The notes under the pieces: model-generated
What the model saw: only the letters and a program-made list of their open reading frames with translations
Told to the model about the DNA's origin: nothing
The model's database searches: none
In this document: piece by piece, positions 33,276 through 44,543 of the stretch
Numbering within the stretch: the first letter of the stretch is position 1
How the letters are laid out: each line of letters starts with the position of its first letter
Source: Heligmosomoides polygyrus polygyrus
Taxonomy: Eukaryota > Nematoda > Chromadorea > Rhabditida > Heligmosomidae
Assembly: GCA_947396885.1 (NCBI GenBank)
Contig: OX377202.1
Span: forward strand, 25,420,001 to 25,484,000
DNA length: 64,000 nt
Direction: 5' to 3'
Position numbers and translations under genes: made by a program

Positions 33276-33689
33276 TCGCTGACGATTTCACCGAGGCAGT
33301 CTGACCATGAGTCTATATAGCTACTACCAAATCTTGGATTACAACATACACTTAACGACATATGAAGAGTCTTCTAAAAGCATAGAAACCTTTAAAAAAA
33401 CATTAGATTGTTAAATGAGAGCGAGCACTTGCTACGCCTATTCGTCCAGGCCTTTCGTAAGCTCGTACCTCGAAATAAACTTCTCGTCAGAGTGAGTGTG
33501 TCATCCATAATAGTAACGTGTAACATCGTTTATTTTATTGCTCGACTACAAACGCCTGCACGACAAATAAATGAGTCAAACGTTTTTGAAACGGTGTCAA
33601 TAATTTTCACAGTGCTACCCCTAGTTCATGACTATGCAATTCGTTAAAATTTTGAGCTGTCAGGTTTCAACATTCCACCCAAAATCTTG

Positions 33690-34303
33690 AGAACTACAGC
33701 GGCTTTTTAGGCTTTTTGATGACGAGCAATTCAAGGGCCTTGGGCTACTTTGTGCAAATTTGTTTGGTGGAGGTTCGGCTTTGAAAAATGCCTAGGGGTT
33801 CGTCGGCATCCAAACGCTGTCCGAAGCGTTTTCTCTTATCACACAGAATCCACTTTCATCACAAATGATGATTCGATCCAAAAACAGATCAGTTTTATTG
33901 CGTAAAAGTAGAGAAGAGCTAATCTCGAAACATGACAACTTTCGCCGCTCACTCAACTCGTGGGGTACCCACTTTCCGAATATTTTTTGCTCCCAGCGCG
34001 TTTTAAAGCAACAGCAGTTCTACTGACGTCTTGCTCTCCGATCCGCTAACTGTCTGAGATGGTTAGCTCTTACCAATTCCTTCAACTCGTCGTCCAGGAT
34101 TGCTCTAGGTCGACCGCTACGAGGGTCATCCTCGAGGCTGAAATCTCCGGTCCGAAATTTACTGAACCACTGGCGTACAGTGCTTTCTCTAACACTATTA
34201 GGTCCTCACACTTGATTGAATTGTCGAGCAGTCTCGGCTGCGGATTGTCCTCTCCCAATTCGAGGTTAAAATAAGATATCGTCCGGAACTGCTTCTTCGA
34301 CAT
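33690..34303 (-). pseudogene. mariner transposase relic, N-terminal half
   Basis: The minus strand reads STVRQWFSKFRTGDFSLEDD, then PRSGRPRAILDDELKELV (helix-turn-helix and linker), LRQLADRRAR, then KWVPHELSERRKLSCFEISS, SLLLRNKTDLFLDRIIICDE (first catalytic Asp region) and SGFCVIRENA. This is the mariner order. A stop follows RARRQ, a frame change is needed near 34250, and the second and third catalytic residues are not recognisable. Confidence 0.75.
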
Positions 34304-34389
34304 ACTTCAATAAGTCCTTCAAGAACAGAAATATAAAACAAAGTTAAAAGATAAATTATTTACTCACAAGGAAAGGATACAAGGTGAAC

Positions 34390-34690
34390 ATGGGATTTTG
34401 AGATGAGACGTATATCACTGGATACGACTTCGAACGCTGATTCCAAATATGTGTTCTGTTTTGCTGTGCTCATCTATGAACGGAGTTATGGACCATTTTC
34501 ATAGCAGGCTCCTCCCAGGTCCACTCAGAGCGGGCCAATCACAAGAGAGCGATCTCAAGTAGGTTGAAACTGCGTTTGGCCGAGCATTGGTGGTACAGGG
34601 GTGGGAGGGCGGTGTGATGAGAGGGGATGGTTTTCACCACTCCCCTATGGTGCAAGATTTTTGTACTCCCTAAAGAAGATCTGCCACGAT
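34390..34690 (+). mobile_element. tRNA-derived SINE-like repeat, + copy
   Basis: About 300 bp sharing blocks with the inverted copy at 35600-35940: TCGAACGCTGATTCCAAATA, ACGGAGTTATGGACCATTTT, AGAGAGCGA, CTCAAGTAGG. The tRNA-like part (TGGTGGTACAGGGGTGGGA) has an eroded B box. It lies just left of, and opposite to, the better-preserved copy. Confidence 0.55.
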
Positions 34691-35599
34691 CAACCAAAGC
34701 TCTCTATGTCAAATCGCAACGGAAAAGGTCACCAGAAAAGGGCCCGTCTTCATACTGACAACTTCATACTGGCACGACGATACAATTTATCATGAATAAT
34801 CGCTAAAAACATGGCGAGAAAACAAACAAGACACAAGCAACTGTGGAATAACACTACGAAATGTTCAAAACATAACAGCTGTTGGCAGTGACCGCAGCGG
34901 ATAGAAAATGCAGAAATGCAGCCGCTGTAAGAGCAGTGTTCTACGATGTCAGTAGGGATGCAATTCTGAAATGGTGTATCAAACGTCCCAGGGTGACTTT
35001 GCAGGTATCTTGTAGCGAACCCTGAATACGTGAGAAAAATTCTGAATCTTTGTGCAGAAAGCTGAGTGAAAATCAGCAATACAATTCGAAGAATTGTGTC
35101 GCGAGAGTGACGTACTTTATACCGTGTGCCAATACATGAGAGATGAAACGTTTGTACATGCTATTGAATGGCAAGAGAAAGTGTACTCCTAATGATTGTA
35201 TTTGTGATGTTGTTCCTACCGGAATCTTCATCACTTTCACTCTAGTAGGACCTATAAAAGCTGCTGAAATGGTCTCGCGGTCCTTGAATGGCTTACAGCT
35301 GTCGACAAATAGCAACTTTTGCTGCCTAGGATTGCCTAAGGTACAGGGAGTGGGCACAATTTTAGCCAATCCAGCATTACCTGTTTAGTCATTATGTGCG
35401 TAATGTTGACTCGAACAACAAGACTAGGCGCTTCTCCTTCCTTTAGCCTTTAAATATTCCTTTAGCCGGAAATCTTCCGTGACGTTCCCGATAGAGAGAT
35501 TGTAAATAACTGAAAAAAAATTCGCTGGCTACAATTTACCTGCTTCAGTACAAATGCCTTATCCCCTAGATAACCATCAGCGTAAACTTTTTGAACCGA

Positions 35600-35940
35600 G
35601 TATGGGTGGTGGGGCCATGGTAACCGATTTTGCCCAAACTTCGCCATTTGAGGAAGGGCAAGGACCCTGCACCACAGGGGAGTCGAACCATAAACCATCC
35701 CGTCTCACCAAGGCGCTCCTCTACCCCTACGCCACCACTGTATGGCCAGCAACAGTTTCAACCCTACTTGAGCTCGCTCTCTTGTGGCTGGCCCGCTCTG
35801 CGTCGGTCTAGAGGGCAAAGAAGCCTGCTACGAAAATGGTCCATAACTCCGTTCACAGATGCGCACAGAAGGAAGCAACACATATTTGGAATCAGCGTTC
35901 GAAGCCGCATCTAGTGATATACGTATCGTCTCAAAGTCAC
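35600..35940 (-). mobile_element. tRNA-derived SINE, minus copy with A and B boxes
   Basis: On the minus strand the body is followed by an A-box-like TGGCGTAGGGGTAGAG (35718-35733) and a perfect B box GGTTCGACTCC (35679-35689), spaced as in a tRNA gene. It then runs into repeat family X (AAGTTTGGGCAAAATCGG). The body shares several blocks with the + copy at 34390-34690. The missing stem pairing and the position of the tRNA part inside a longer repeat argue against a functional tRNA gene. Confidence 0.6.
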
Positions 35941-37830
35941 ATGATCACAAAGTGCCCTTCCTCTGTCAAATAGAGCGAAAAATTCTGTGCAGAAATTAGC
36001 ATTGATGCGCAATGTAAGTTAAACTTTTACTTAATAATCGACGAATGAAAATTAGTAATACAGAACGATGAAAACTTTCCAGACAACCTAATAGCATACA
36101 TGCTTCGTCCTCTCTTAAGGTAACACCTCAGAAACGGTTTCGCGTGTATCTGCTTTGTTCAGCTTTCAAGTGTCAAAAACCCTTACATGATAGCACTCGG
36201 CGCTTTTTTGTGCCACTGGGATGCAAAGTACACCTTCGCGAACTCAACAAAAATCTTCTGAAAACTGCGCGAATTTGCAGCCTATAGGGTGAAATCGACA
36301 GCAGTCAGGGGGAAAGGGAATGAAGTGGCGCCCTGTCTGTGTACTAATCAGTTCATGAGCAATTTAAGGCAGATGTGACACAGACCATGAGCTACTGTCA
36401 ATGGGGTGAATGCTTGTAGTGCAGCTGAAAGAAGTGCATACTCTCGCGTGTCCACTGAATCGATTCGTTTTTCGTGTTTCGCATGGGCCATTTAAGTTTC
36501 TTATTCCTACGGGGTCAGTAATTTGCTATCAGGTCTGTACTGTATGGAAGGACATTGAATTGTTCATCGGCTGGAAACCCAAATTACGGCACACGCAACA
36601 AATTCGACATCAAGTTGCCTTTGTGAAGTCTCGCAGAGGAGAAGGTTGCAATCTAAAATGGATTGCGTATTTTTGATTTTTCCCTAACCTCTCCTATTCC
36701 TTTCTATGCCATGTTGCATGCACGAGTGGCTTGTGTAGAACAAAACAGTGCTCACGTCAACGGACACTCTTCCTGCTAACCCAAACATGAAAATAACAAG
36801 AAAATCAGGTATATTCTATATGTATTAACTGTAAACCTTCATAACCAGCGCTTAACATCTGCCACGTATGACTCAAAACGTATCGCAGCATTTCACGAGG
36901 AAGCGTGTAACGGATGTTGCGATTTCAAACGCTTACGGAACGTTCCAGGTGCACTGACTAATCTGCCCTCGAAATACCTGTAGTTCAAACAAAAGTATTC
37001 GTGCGTTCCTTCAATTCCTCCAAACCACTCTTCTTGTACGCTCCATGACGCTGCACACTCTACTTTGTTGGAATAAGATTATATGCAGATCAGCCAGGAG
37101 TTAGGCTGCTTCGCTGAGGCTTCACCCCTGGTTGAAAAGTTTTCTGTAACCAGTTTCTAACATAAGACGTTCTGCAGGAAAGAAAATCTGTATTTGTTGA
37201 TCTGCACGGATTCCTTTTATTTCGTCAACCGATCAATATCGGCCGATACTATTTGATCTGGCCCAAGACCGATCGTCAGATTCTTGTTCGACTCAAGCCG
37301 ACCCACATTATCGATTTTTATTTGAAGCCACACGAATAAGGTATGGATGTCACAGCTTGAGTGCTGATTTGATCGGTTGTTCCATACATTTGCGAAGTCT
37401 GTCCATTAACAATAATAAGAAGCATATTCATATTCACATGATCCGCACCTAGTGCTCAACGCAATGAAAAAAATGATAAAGTCGATCGTTTGAGCAGTGA
37501 GCACACGATCGATAATGTTGACCAATTTTGAAGGTTGAGCACAGGACAACATATTCACATGACTCTGTAATGGTCCGGGCAAAAATTAATAAAAACCTGA
37601 TAATGTCAGTCGGTCAATATCGTTTATTTGTCGTGAAGGCTGCTCACCTGTTAACATACAATTTCCGCTACCGCCAGCTCTCAGCAGGCACATGTTGCGA
37701 GGACGCACTGCAGGAGTGCGGGAACGTGCAGTCAGTGGGAGAGCGGAAACTCGCCGTTGCTCCTATCTCCACCGTGACAGCCAATCACGCACCGGCTCAG
37801 CAGCAGAGGCAGGGCACATGATTCCATTGC
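35941..37830. other. Intergenic, nothing recognised
   Basis: Only weak frames occur. Several GATCGAT-rich segments at 37200-37520 resemble those flanking array B, such as TCAGATTCTTGTTCGACTCA. Confidence 0.4.
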
Positions 37831-37839
37831 AGTGCGGGA

Positions 37840-38290
37840 ACGCCCCGTTGCTGCACCCCGTTGTTCCTCATATTCCTGGTCCCAACTCCTGGCCCACTTT
37901 TTTGTTGTTCCTTTCCTTCCTGGTCGTCCTCCTGGTCCACCATAGAGGTCCCCTCACTGTCCTTCTCCACCACCATTTTAGTAGGCCTCAGCAGACGTCG
38001 GTGACACGTACTCAGAATTAGGATGCTTGTTGCGCGACGTAGGAGCCCGTCTTTTAGATCAAGAATTTCAGAAGACCAGTATTCCGAATCCAGAAGCTCA
38101 CCATCAGGAGTGCTCATAGTCGCCGTTGTGTCGCGCATGAAGAGGCTATGCATATGGCAGATTCCTTGTTCCCCGTATGAATACCCTTACGGCTCCCTTC
38201 TTGTTGGTTCCTCGTCCTGGTCTCAACTCAGGGTCCCTTCTTCCAGTTAGGTCCTCCCTCGGAATCCTCCTTACTACTCTATCACAATTA
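37840..38290. repeat. Helitron-body remnant: C-rich segments and one 41-bp A-type unit
   Basis: C-rich CCTGGTCCCAACTCC segments surround one 41-bp unit at about 37993-38040 (GACGTCGGTGACACGTACTC, ending TTGCGCGACGTAG), clearly related to array A. No Helitron termini were found. It ends where the non-LTR element's 3' end begins. Confidence 0.5.
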
Positions 38291-38299
38291 AGTAGCTCT

Positions 38300-39449
38300 C
38301 CTACGCTCACGACACGACGACGGCAAAGTGAATGCTCATTGCGCGTGTCACCTGTATCACCTGTATCACCTGTCGTCTCGTTGACCGTTGATCATCGACT
38401 TGCTCAAGCGGGAGCCAGCAGCGTCTCCATTTGTCCCTGTCGCGTGCCAGAGAAGTCCAATGGTTCCTCCTCGCTCGAGGGAGACGAAAAGCGTTATATC
38501 GGTCATTCAGGGCTTCCACGGTGAAGTTTAACCACCCAAGGACGCCGTACTGGTGTTCTCTTGACATTCTGCGGAATCCAGTCGGTGATGGCTCTTGTCC
38601 AGCGGGTGTCTGCGAGTCGCATTACGTGGCCGGCCCACCTAATTTTCGACGACTTGGCCCATGCGACAGCGTCTCTCATCTTCGAACTCCGGCGAAGCTC
38701 GGAACTCCGGAGGCCTTCTCTCACTTGCGTCAGTTGTGTTATCCCGAGCTTCGTCCTCTCGATTCCACGCTGCGCGACGCTGATCGCGTGTTCATCCTGC
38801 TTTCGTATAGCCCAGGTCTCTGAGGCGTATGTTAGGACAGGAAGAACACTGGAGACGAATAGGTGGGCACGGAGTTCTTCGTCTTTTTCACAACTTCTTC
38901 GACGCTCTGGGTGCTTTCAAGACTCTTCGACGCTCTTGAAAGCTCCCCAAGCCGCTCGTTTCCTCTTGTAGAATGGATAGATCTCGGTCGTGAATCCACT
39001 GTACAGCTCTCGAAGGGCTCTGATGTACTGAGTAGCAACGCCCTGAGTGAGCAGGTCTCCAAGGACCGCTGCAGTCTCGACGGAGGGTCATGCCTTCTTC
39101 CGGTCGATGAACGTAAGGCGCAGCGGAAGCTTGTACTATCGCGACACTTTGATGAGCTTCGTAATGGTGTGTATGTGGTCGATCGTGCTGAATCCTCTCC
39201 GAAATCCTGCTTGTTTGAGTCTGATCCTCTCAGGATCGAGTGCTGTACGTTTCTTCACCGACGAGATGGCATGCGGTTTTCTGAAGGGAGACAGAGGGAA
39301 CGACGTATCCATCCTACGGAAGATGGCATGGGGGCAGGTGAACGTGGCTATCGAAGAGATCGGAGTAGAAGTCGTGGATGACCTTCTCCATGGTCCTTCT
39401 TGAAGAGATGACGGTTCCGTCAGGACTTTCAGAGTTGAGCTTTTCGACA
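38300..39449 (-). pseudogene. Non-LTR retrotransposon (element 2), RT 3' half, degraded
   Basis: Minus-strand pieces, in several frames, run SPDGTVISSRRTMEKVIHDF, YSDLFDSHVHLPPCHLP, then a jump to KQAGFRRGFSTIDHIHTITK, LPLRLTFIDRKKA (RT block with catalytic Asp), LRELYS, then the C-terminal SKIRWAGHVMRLADTRWTRA and ARRNHWTSLARDRDKWRR. A stretch of the RT fingers appears deleted between SSVKKRTALDPERIR and KQAGF. Many frameshifts. The 5' part continues beyond the 3.6-kb insertion at 43036. Confidence 0.75.
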
Positions 39450-39835
39450 TTTTTTTTCGAAAGTCGAACAATCGAATAACTCGATTTTTTGAAATTTTCG
39501 AATGTCGAACAATCGAATAACTCGATTTTTCGCTGTCTTTGAAAATCGAGCAATCGAATAACTCGATTTTTCGCTGCGTTCGAAAATCCAGCAATCGAAT
39601 AACTCGATTTTTCGCTGTCTTCGAAAATCGAGCAGTCGAATAACTCGATTTTTGAAAATTTCGAAAGTCGAACAATCGAATAACTCGATTTTTGCTGTTC
39701 CTGGAAGTCGAGCAATCGAATAACTCGATTTTTTGAAATTTTCGAAAGCGGAACAATTTTTTGCTGTTCTCGAAAACCGAACAATCGAATAACTCGATTT
39801 TTTGCTGTTCTTGAAAGTCGAGCAATCGAATAAAT
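39450..39835. repeat. Minisatellite array D, 41-bp unit
   Basis: CGAATAACTCGATTTT recurs with GAATAA at 39474, 39515, 39556, 39597 and 39638, exactly 41 bp apart, then 40-41 with one decayed copy. The unit includes the palindrome ATCGA-ATAAC-TCGAT. Long minus-strand frames across it are artefacts. Confidence 0.95.
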
Positions 39836-40296
39836 TTGTCCCTCTGCTACTAAGCCTGCTGAGCCACGCGTTAAAAAAGCAATGTGTTTGTACACAGCCT
39901 AATAATTATGCAGAGAACGCTAACAGTGTTTAGAAAATCGTATATCATCTGAAATTTGGGACCTCAACGTGTTCTGCAGTCCGTGAGGGAGTTATTGACG
40001 GCAAATCGAATTTCCTGATGTAGCTGTAAAAACAGGTTATTGTAATGGCATCCAAGTCATAACGTTTTTTAGCGCTACCTTTGATAAGAACATTTGATGA
40101 CATTACTCTTGTTCAATTTCGCCGCCACGTGTTTGCATTTTTTAGTATTTCAGCAACATAGACATATCCGACTGCAAATGTAAGTACGAGATTTATCATA
40201 TGTGCGACGCAGCGAAGACTGCAAGAGTTATATAGTTGATCAAGTTACAAAGCTACCGCAGAAGAGTTCATTTTCGTTCGCAGTTTTTAGTTGTCT

Positions 40297-41515
40297 TCAT
40301 AACATTCGGAACCGGTTGCGCAAGCGAAGTCTTTTATACGCAATTTCCATTTTCAGCGGGAACTCTTCAAACAAATACATATAACACCTCGAAAAACACT
40401 TTCCATGCTTCCTTGCAATGATACGCAGGAGAATCGAAAGGAATCTGCTATGCCCTGGCTTGGAGACCTGATAGACGGCCAAATGTTGCCATTCAACGAG
40501 AGAGAGAGCGCGGTGCCGCGAAATTGCGCGCATATGTGGTGAAGAGTGAAGTTGTCCTACTTCATTTAGCGACACCGTATTGAATGAGAGCAAGAAATTC
40601 AACCGATTTGATTTGAAAGGTGTCAATTCTAAAATGGAACTAACACAGATGAATATAAGTAACGGAAACGAAACAAGGACGGACGCTTCCAATGCTTGGA
40701 AAACGAGGCAGTCAGTTGGCGCAAAATCCGGTGAATATGGTGGGTGAATGAGAATTTCCACTTCCAACTCCTGCAGTTTCAGCAACGTTGTGTGTGTTGT
40801 TTTGCGAGAATACTGGCCTGCCCCTTTTGACTAATCCTGGGTGCCCAATTGCAAGGTTCCTCCTCATGCCGTCCAGCTGGTTACAGTAGACGTCCGCAGT
40901 TAACGTTTCATCAGGTCTCATGAAGCTGTAGTGGATGACTCCATAGGTAGACCACCAAACAGACACCATCAATTTTTTGGTGGATGTTGGCTTTCGGAAT
41001 GTGTTTCGAGGCTTCATCTTTATCGAACCATCGTGCCAATCGCTCACGGTTTTCGTGGAGAATCTATTTCATCACAGCTAACAATGCCATATAAAAAATG
41101 TTCGGATTTTTGCCGTGAAAGCAAAGAAAGACAAGCATCGAAACGACACCACTTTTGCTGCTCGCTCAATTCGTGCGGTACGCATTGATCCAGCATCTTT
41201 ACTTTGCCAATTTGATTCAAATGGTCCAATTTTGTAGAGATAGATACTTTGAATTTTGCTGCTGATTCACGCGTAGTTTGCGGAATGTCGCCTTCCACTA
41301 CAGCTTTCAATTTATCGTTATCCACCTTGGACACAGTTCTCCCACGTGGCTTATTTTCAAGAATAAATCGCCAGATGAAAGCTTCTCGAACCATCGACGT
41401 ACTGTGCGTTCGCTATCCTCAATTGCCGAAAACCTCATTAATGTTCCGGACCGCCTGCGACGCCTTGCGCTCACGACGGAACTCATTCGAAAACATCACA
41501 AATTTACTACTTCCA
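40297..41515 (-). pseudogene. mariner transposase relic, nearly full length
   Basis: The minus strand reads SERTVRRWFEKLSSGDL (helix-turn-helix), then in another frame TVSKVDNDKLKAVVEGDIPQ, LDQCVPHELSEQQKWCRFDA, CLSLLSRQKSEHFLYGIVSC, DEIDSPRKP (first Asp), MVSVWWSTYGVIHYSFMRPD (second Asp region) and, after a break, IHPPYSPDFAPTD (HPPYSPDLAPxD, third Asp). Stops and frame changes at about 41340, 41044 and 40790 show decay. I found no inverted ends or TA duplication. It is nested in the 39450-43035 insertion. Confidence 0.75.
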
Positions 41516-42429
41516 TGGTTTCGAAAAACTGTTCTAAAAAAGAAATTTGGGAGGACTGTTACAAAGCAAAACAAGTGATCAATAGTGTGAGAATGTTCCT
41601 TTAGAACAGAGAAAAATCGAGAACTGTAGAAGCGCTTTTAGCCGAAATATCAACCCTGAATATTAACAGTGACAAAATCGGCGATTGAATCGAACAATGT
41701 TCGAAAAACATCAAAATTCGGCTGCCAAAACCCTCGAAACGAAATCACAGATTCGAATTTGAATATGGCAGAATCATCCGGTGAAATGCTCATTTTCAAT
41801 TAGAAGCGAAATCAACAGAACCGAAATTACATATTCGAATTCCCACCTGGCCGAATCAGTCTGCACTCGCAGCGCGCACCGACTTGATCGATGATATCGA
41901 GAGGCTGAACGTGTGAAATGCCGTCGAGCGCGTTCAAACGGTCCGTTCCCGCCAATCACCGTAGGCGCAGATGTGGAGCGAGTTTGAACGTTGTTCGAAC
42001 ATTGTTCAATTTTATGATTGATTGTCCCGACATATGAAGCATGACGTTTGCTCTCTATTTATACTGCTACACGAAGAAAACAAGAAATCATTAAAAGAAG
42101 AAGACAGGCTACAATAATTATACCGTTCTAGCTCAATACCCGAGATGGACTACCTTATTATTATTACATAACTCTAGCATCCTATTATAGACAAATAATA
42201 CTAATTCTTTAGACGTTCCCGGCGTTGCTCTATTACGCTCATGTGCTCCGATATTTATATTGACAGTGTTGTTCTCGCGGACTATAACGACGAACTATCT
42301 ATTCATATTGCTCGACTGTTCTCGCAATTATAACGACTACACTGCCTATATATCTACATATCTATATCTGCATATATATTATTTATGGCGCACAAATATG
42401 TGCATTGTAATAAATAATAAATAATAAAT

Positions 42430-42955
42430 AATAAATTTCGAACAATACTCGAACAATGCTCTTTCGCGATCTTCGTTTTCGAACAATATTCGAACAATGC
42501 TCTTTCGCGATTTCGATTTCGAACAATGTTCGAACAGTGTCTTCCTAGGTCCGATTTCGAACAATGTTCGATTACTGGGTTTTCGCGAAAGTCGATTTCG
42601 AACAATGTTCGAATAATGGTTTTTCGCGAAAGTCGATTTCGAACAATGTTCGAATAATGGTTTTTCGCGCAAGTCGATTTCGAATAATGTTCGAATAACG
42701 GTTTTTTGCGAAAGTCGATTTCGAACAATGTTCGAATAATGGTTTTTCGCGAAAGTCGATTTCGAACAATGTTCGAATAATGGTTTTTCGCGAAAGTCAA
42801 TTTCGAGTAATGATCGAATAATGGGTTTTCGCGAAAGTCGATTTCGAATAATGTTCGAATAATGGGTTTTCGCGAAAGTCGATTTCGAACAATGTTCGAA
42901 TAATGGTTTTTCGCGAAAGTCGATTTCGAACAATGTTCGAATAACAACGATTTAC
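42430..42955. repeat. Minisatellite array C, 41-bp unit
   Basis: About twelve copies. CGAACAATGTTCGAATAATG recurs every 41 bp (for example 42600 and 42641) followed by GTTTTTCGCGAAAGTCGA. It contains TTCGAACA-TGTTCGAA and TTTCGCGAAA palindromes. The unit has no stop in two minus-strand frames, so frames of 197 and 184 codons run through it. Array D at the other end shares CGAACAAT, CGAATAA and TTTTTCGC. Confidence 0.95.
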
Positions 42956-43035
42956 GATTTTCGAATAATCGAGCGATTAATTGTTCGAAATCGCTCGAAC
43001 AATTATTCGTCCCGATTAATCGAGCTCAAGTCTAG

Positions 43036-44543
43036 TCAGTACGTCGGAGAGCGGTCATCTTGGTCTTGAAGTTGGCGAAGTTCCGGCGGGCATTACGCAT
43101 GCTCAACCTTGCCTCTGCTGCTTCAGCCAACACTTCCGCCATTCTCTCATTGAGATCTTCCTTTGTCGCCGCTCCGCATAGCTTCGCAAGCTCGGACGTA
43201 ACCTGGTAGTTGCCTGACGCTTGTGCTGCTTCACGCTGGCATATAAGCTCGAGGGTTTCCGGAGACAGGCGTCTCTTGGTGATCTTCAAGCTCTCGGCTC
43301 CCTTAGCACTATCGTGGAGATGCTGCACGAAGCGCTCATATTCCTCATCGACGTTCTCTAAAACGGCATCTTCCCAAAGGCCGGCAAGAGAGGTGTAGAG
43401 GTCCCAGCTGATGGTCGTTCTAGGATTCCTCTTCTTGGACTTCTCGGCCTTTTCTTCTTGACGCGAAAAGCGAAACCTCGCGCGAAGGAGGCGGTGGTCC
43501 GATTCCGCGTAAAACTTGGAGACAGCGGAGACGTCGGTCAGGCAATACTTGCGATTGAAGATGACGTGGTCGAACTCGGTGTAGCACTGGCCACCGGGGG
43601 ATTCCCAGGTCCATCGTAGGGAAGGAGGCTTCTGGAACTGTGAGTTTTCATGGATGGCCTTGGACGACATGATAAACTCAGACAGCCTTTCACCTTGTTC
43701 CACTCCAAACGTGCGTGTTGTCGAGGACACCAACGCCGCCTACTCCCCTGCTGTCGCATGTTCCGAGGAACAGTTCTTCTCCGAAGTCGTAGGCGGCGTG
43801 TAGGGGGTGGTGTCTTCTCGTCTCGCTCAGTCCGATGACGTCGTACTTGATCTTCCTGGCTTGCATCATCAGGTCCTCGACGGATGCTTCCGATGCAAGT
43901 GTGCGGGAGTTGTAAGTACAGATCGTCATCCTATTCATCCTATCGTCATCCGATCGTTTCTCAATTTGCGCAGACTGGTTAGGCCCTGAGATTTTAGCAG
44001 TCTCTCCGTACTCGTCCTCCCCATCGTTGCAGAAATGGGATCTTTCGGAATCAGGAGAATGAGGCCCTTTAGTGCTGCTGTGTTTGCCTGCAATACTACA
44101 CGTGTAGCTAGTCCGGCTCTGTCGTGTGGGCGAGGAACTCCGGGCAGCCAGCCAGACTGCCCGAAGGGACGGGGAGAGACTTTTGAGGCGGCCTCAAATC
44201 GCCTTGCGATGTACTCCCAGTCTACCGAGTGCAGGCACTTGGCCGGGCCGACACATTTACAATCCGCACAGTCACGGACACATACACGCACGCTGTGCAT
44301 GAACAAGCCGCTCCTACGCACAAGGAACGCGTCGACCCGACGCAGCAGGAGCAAGGAGTCCATCCCCTGCATCCCACCTGCGTCTCTGGGCACTACACGC
44401 TCGCATTTGGCTCGCCTTTTCGTTGCCCTATCCACCACCCAGGGATGACGTGGCCCTGCGACAAGCGGCCCGAGATCCCTCTTAACAAGAGAGCCCGAAA
44501 GCTCTCTATCGAGGGAAATCCGTGGTGCGGGTGTCACATCTTC
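43036..44543 (-). pseudogene. Non-LTR retrotransposon (element 2), 5' region and endonuclease, degraded
   Basis: The minus strand starts with a 5' leader at about 44540-43940, then the endonuclease: [33 protein letters not shown] (Glu), [20 protein letters not shown]. An internal deletion near 43700 removes the middle of the domain; [31 protein letters not shown] and SDHRLLRARFRF (His) follow. The linker to the RT (TKRRLSPETLELICQREAAQ) ends in MTALRRTD at the 39450-43035 insertion and continues in phase beyond it. A Tc1-like element abuts the 5' side at 44544. Confidence 0.75.

Larger units (their letters stand above)
39450..43035 (+). mobile_element. Helitron-like insertion carrying 41-bp arrays at both ends
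   Basis: The segment sits exactly between A and T of the element-2 coding sequence. Taking it out joins codon ACT-GA to T-GTC-GAA in the same frame, with no target duplication. The right end reads AGCTCAAGTCTAG before T, fitting the CTRR|T rule. A hairpin (ATTGTTCGA/TCGAACAAT) lies about 28 bases inside. The left end is a T-run (TTTTTTTTCGAAAG), not a clean TC, so the Helitron call is not complete. Related 41-bp arrays sit at both ends, and TCGAACAATGTTCGA also recurs at about 41694. A mariner relic is nested in the middle. No Rep/helicase. Confidence 0.6.

Noticed and set aside
32872..33361. Overlapping 97-126 codon frames rich in CRTRRR and VADVFGTS repeats
   Set aside because: They are translations of the 41-bp array B in successive frames; no independent coding evidence.
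35670..35745. A possible tRNA gene on the minus strand
   Set aside because: A and B boxes are present, but acceptor and anticodon stems do not pair convincingly and the sequence is embedded in a longer dispersed repeat, so a SINE is more likely.
39136..39895. Minus frames of 193 and 229 codons reading NRVIRLFDF-type repeats
   Set aside because: They run through array D and into a decayed retrotransposon. Only the terminal part (SPDGTVISSRRTMEK) is real RT-region sequence.
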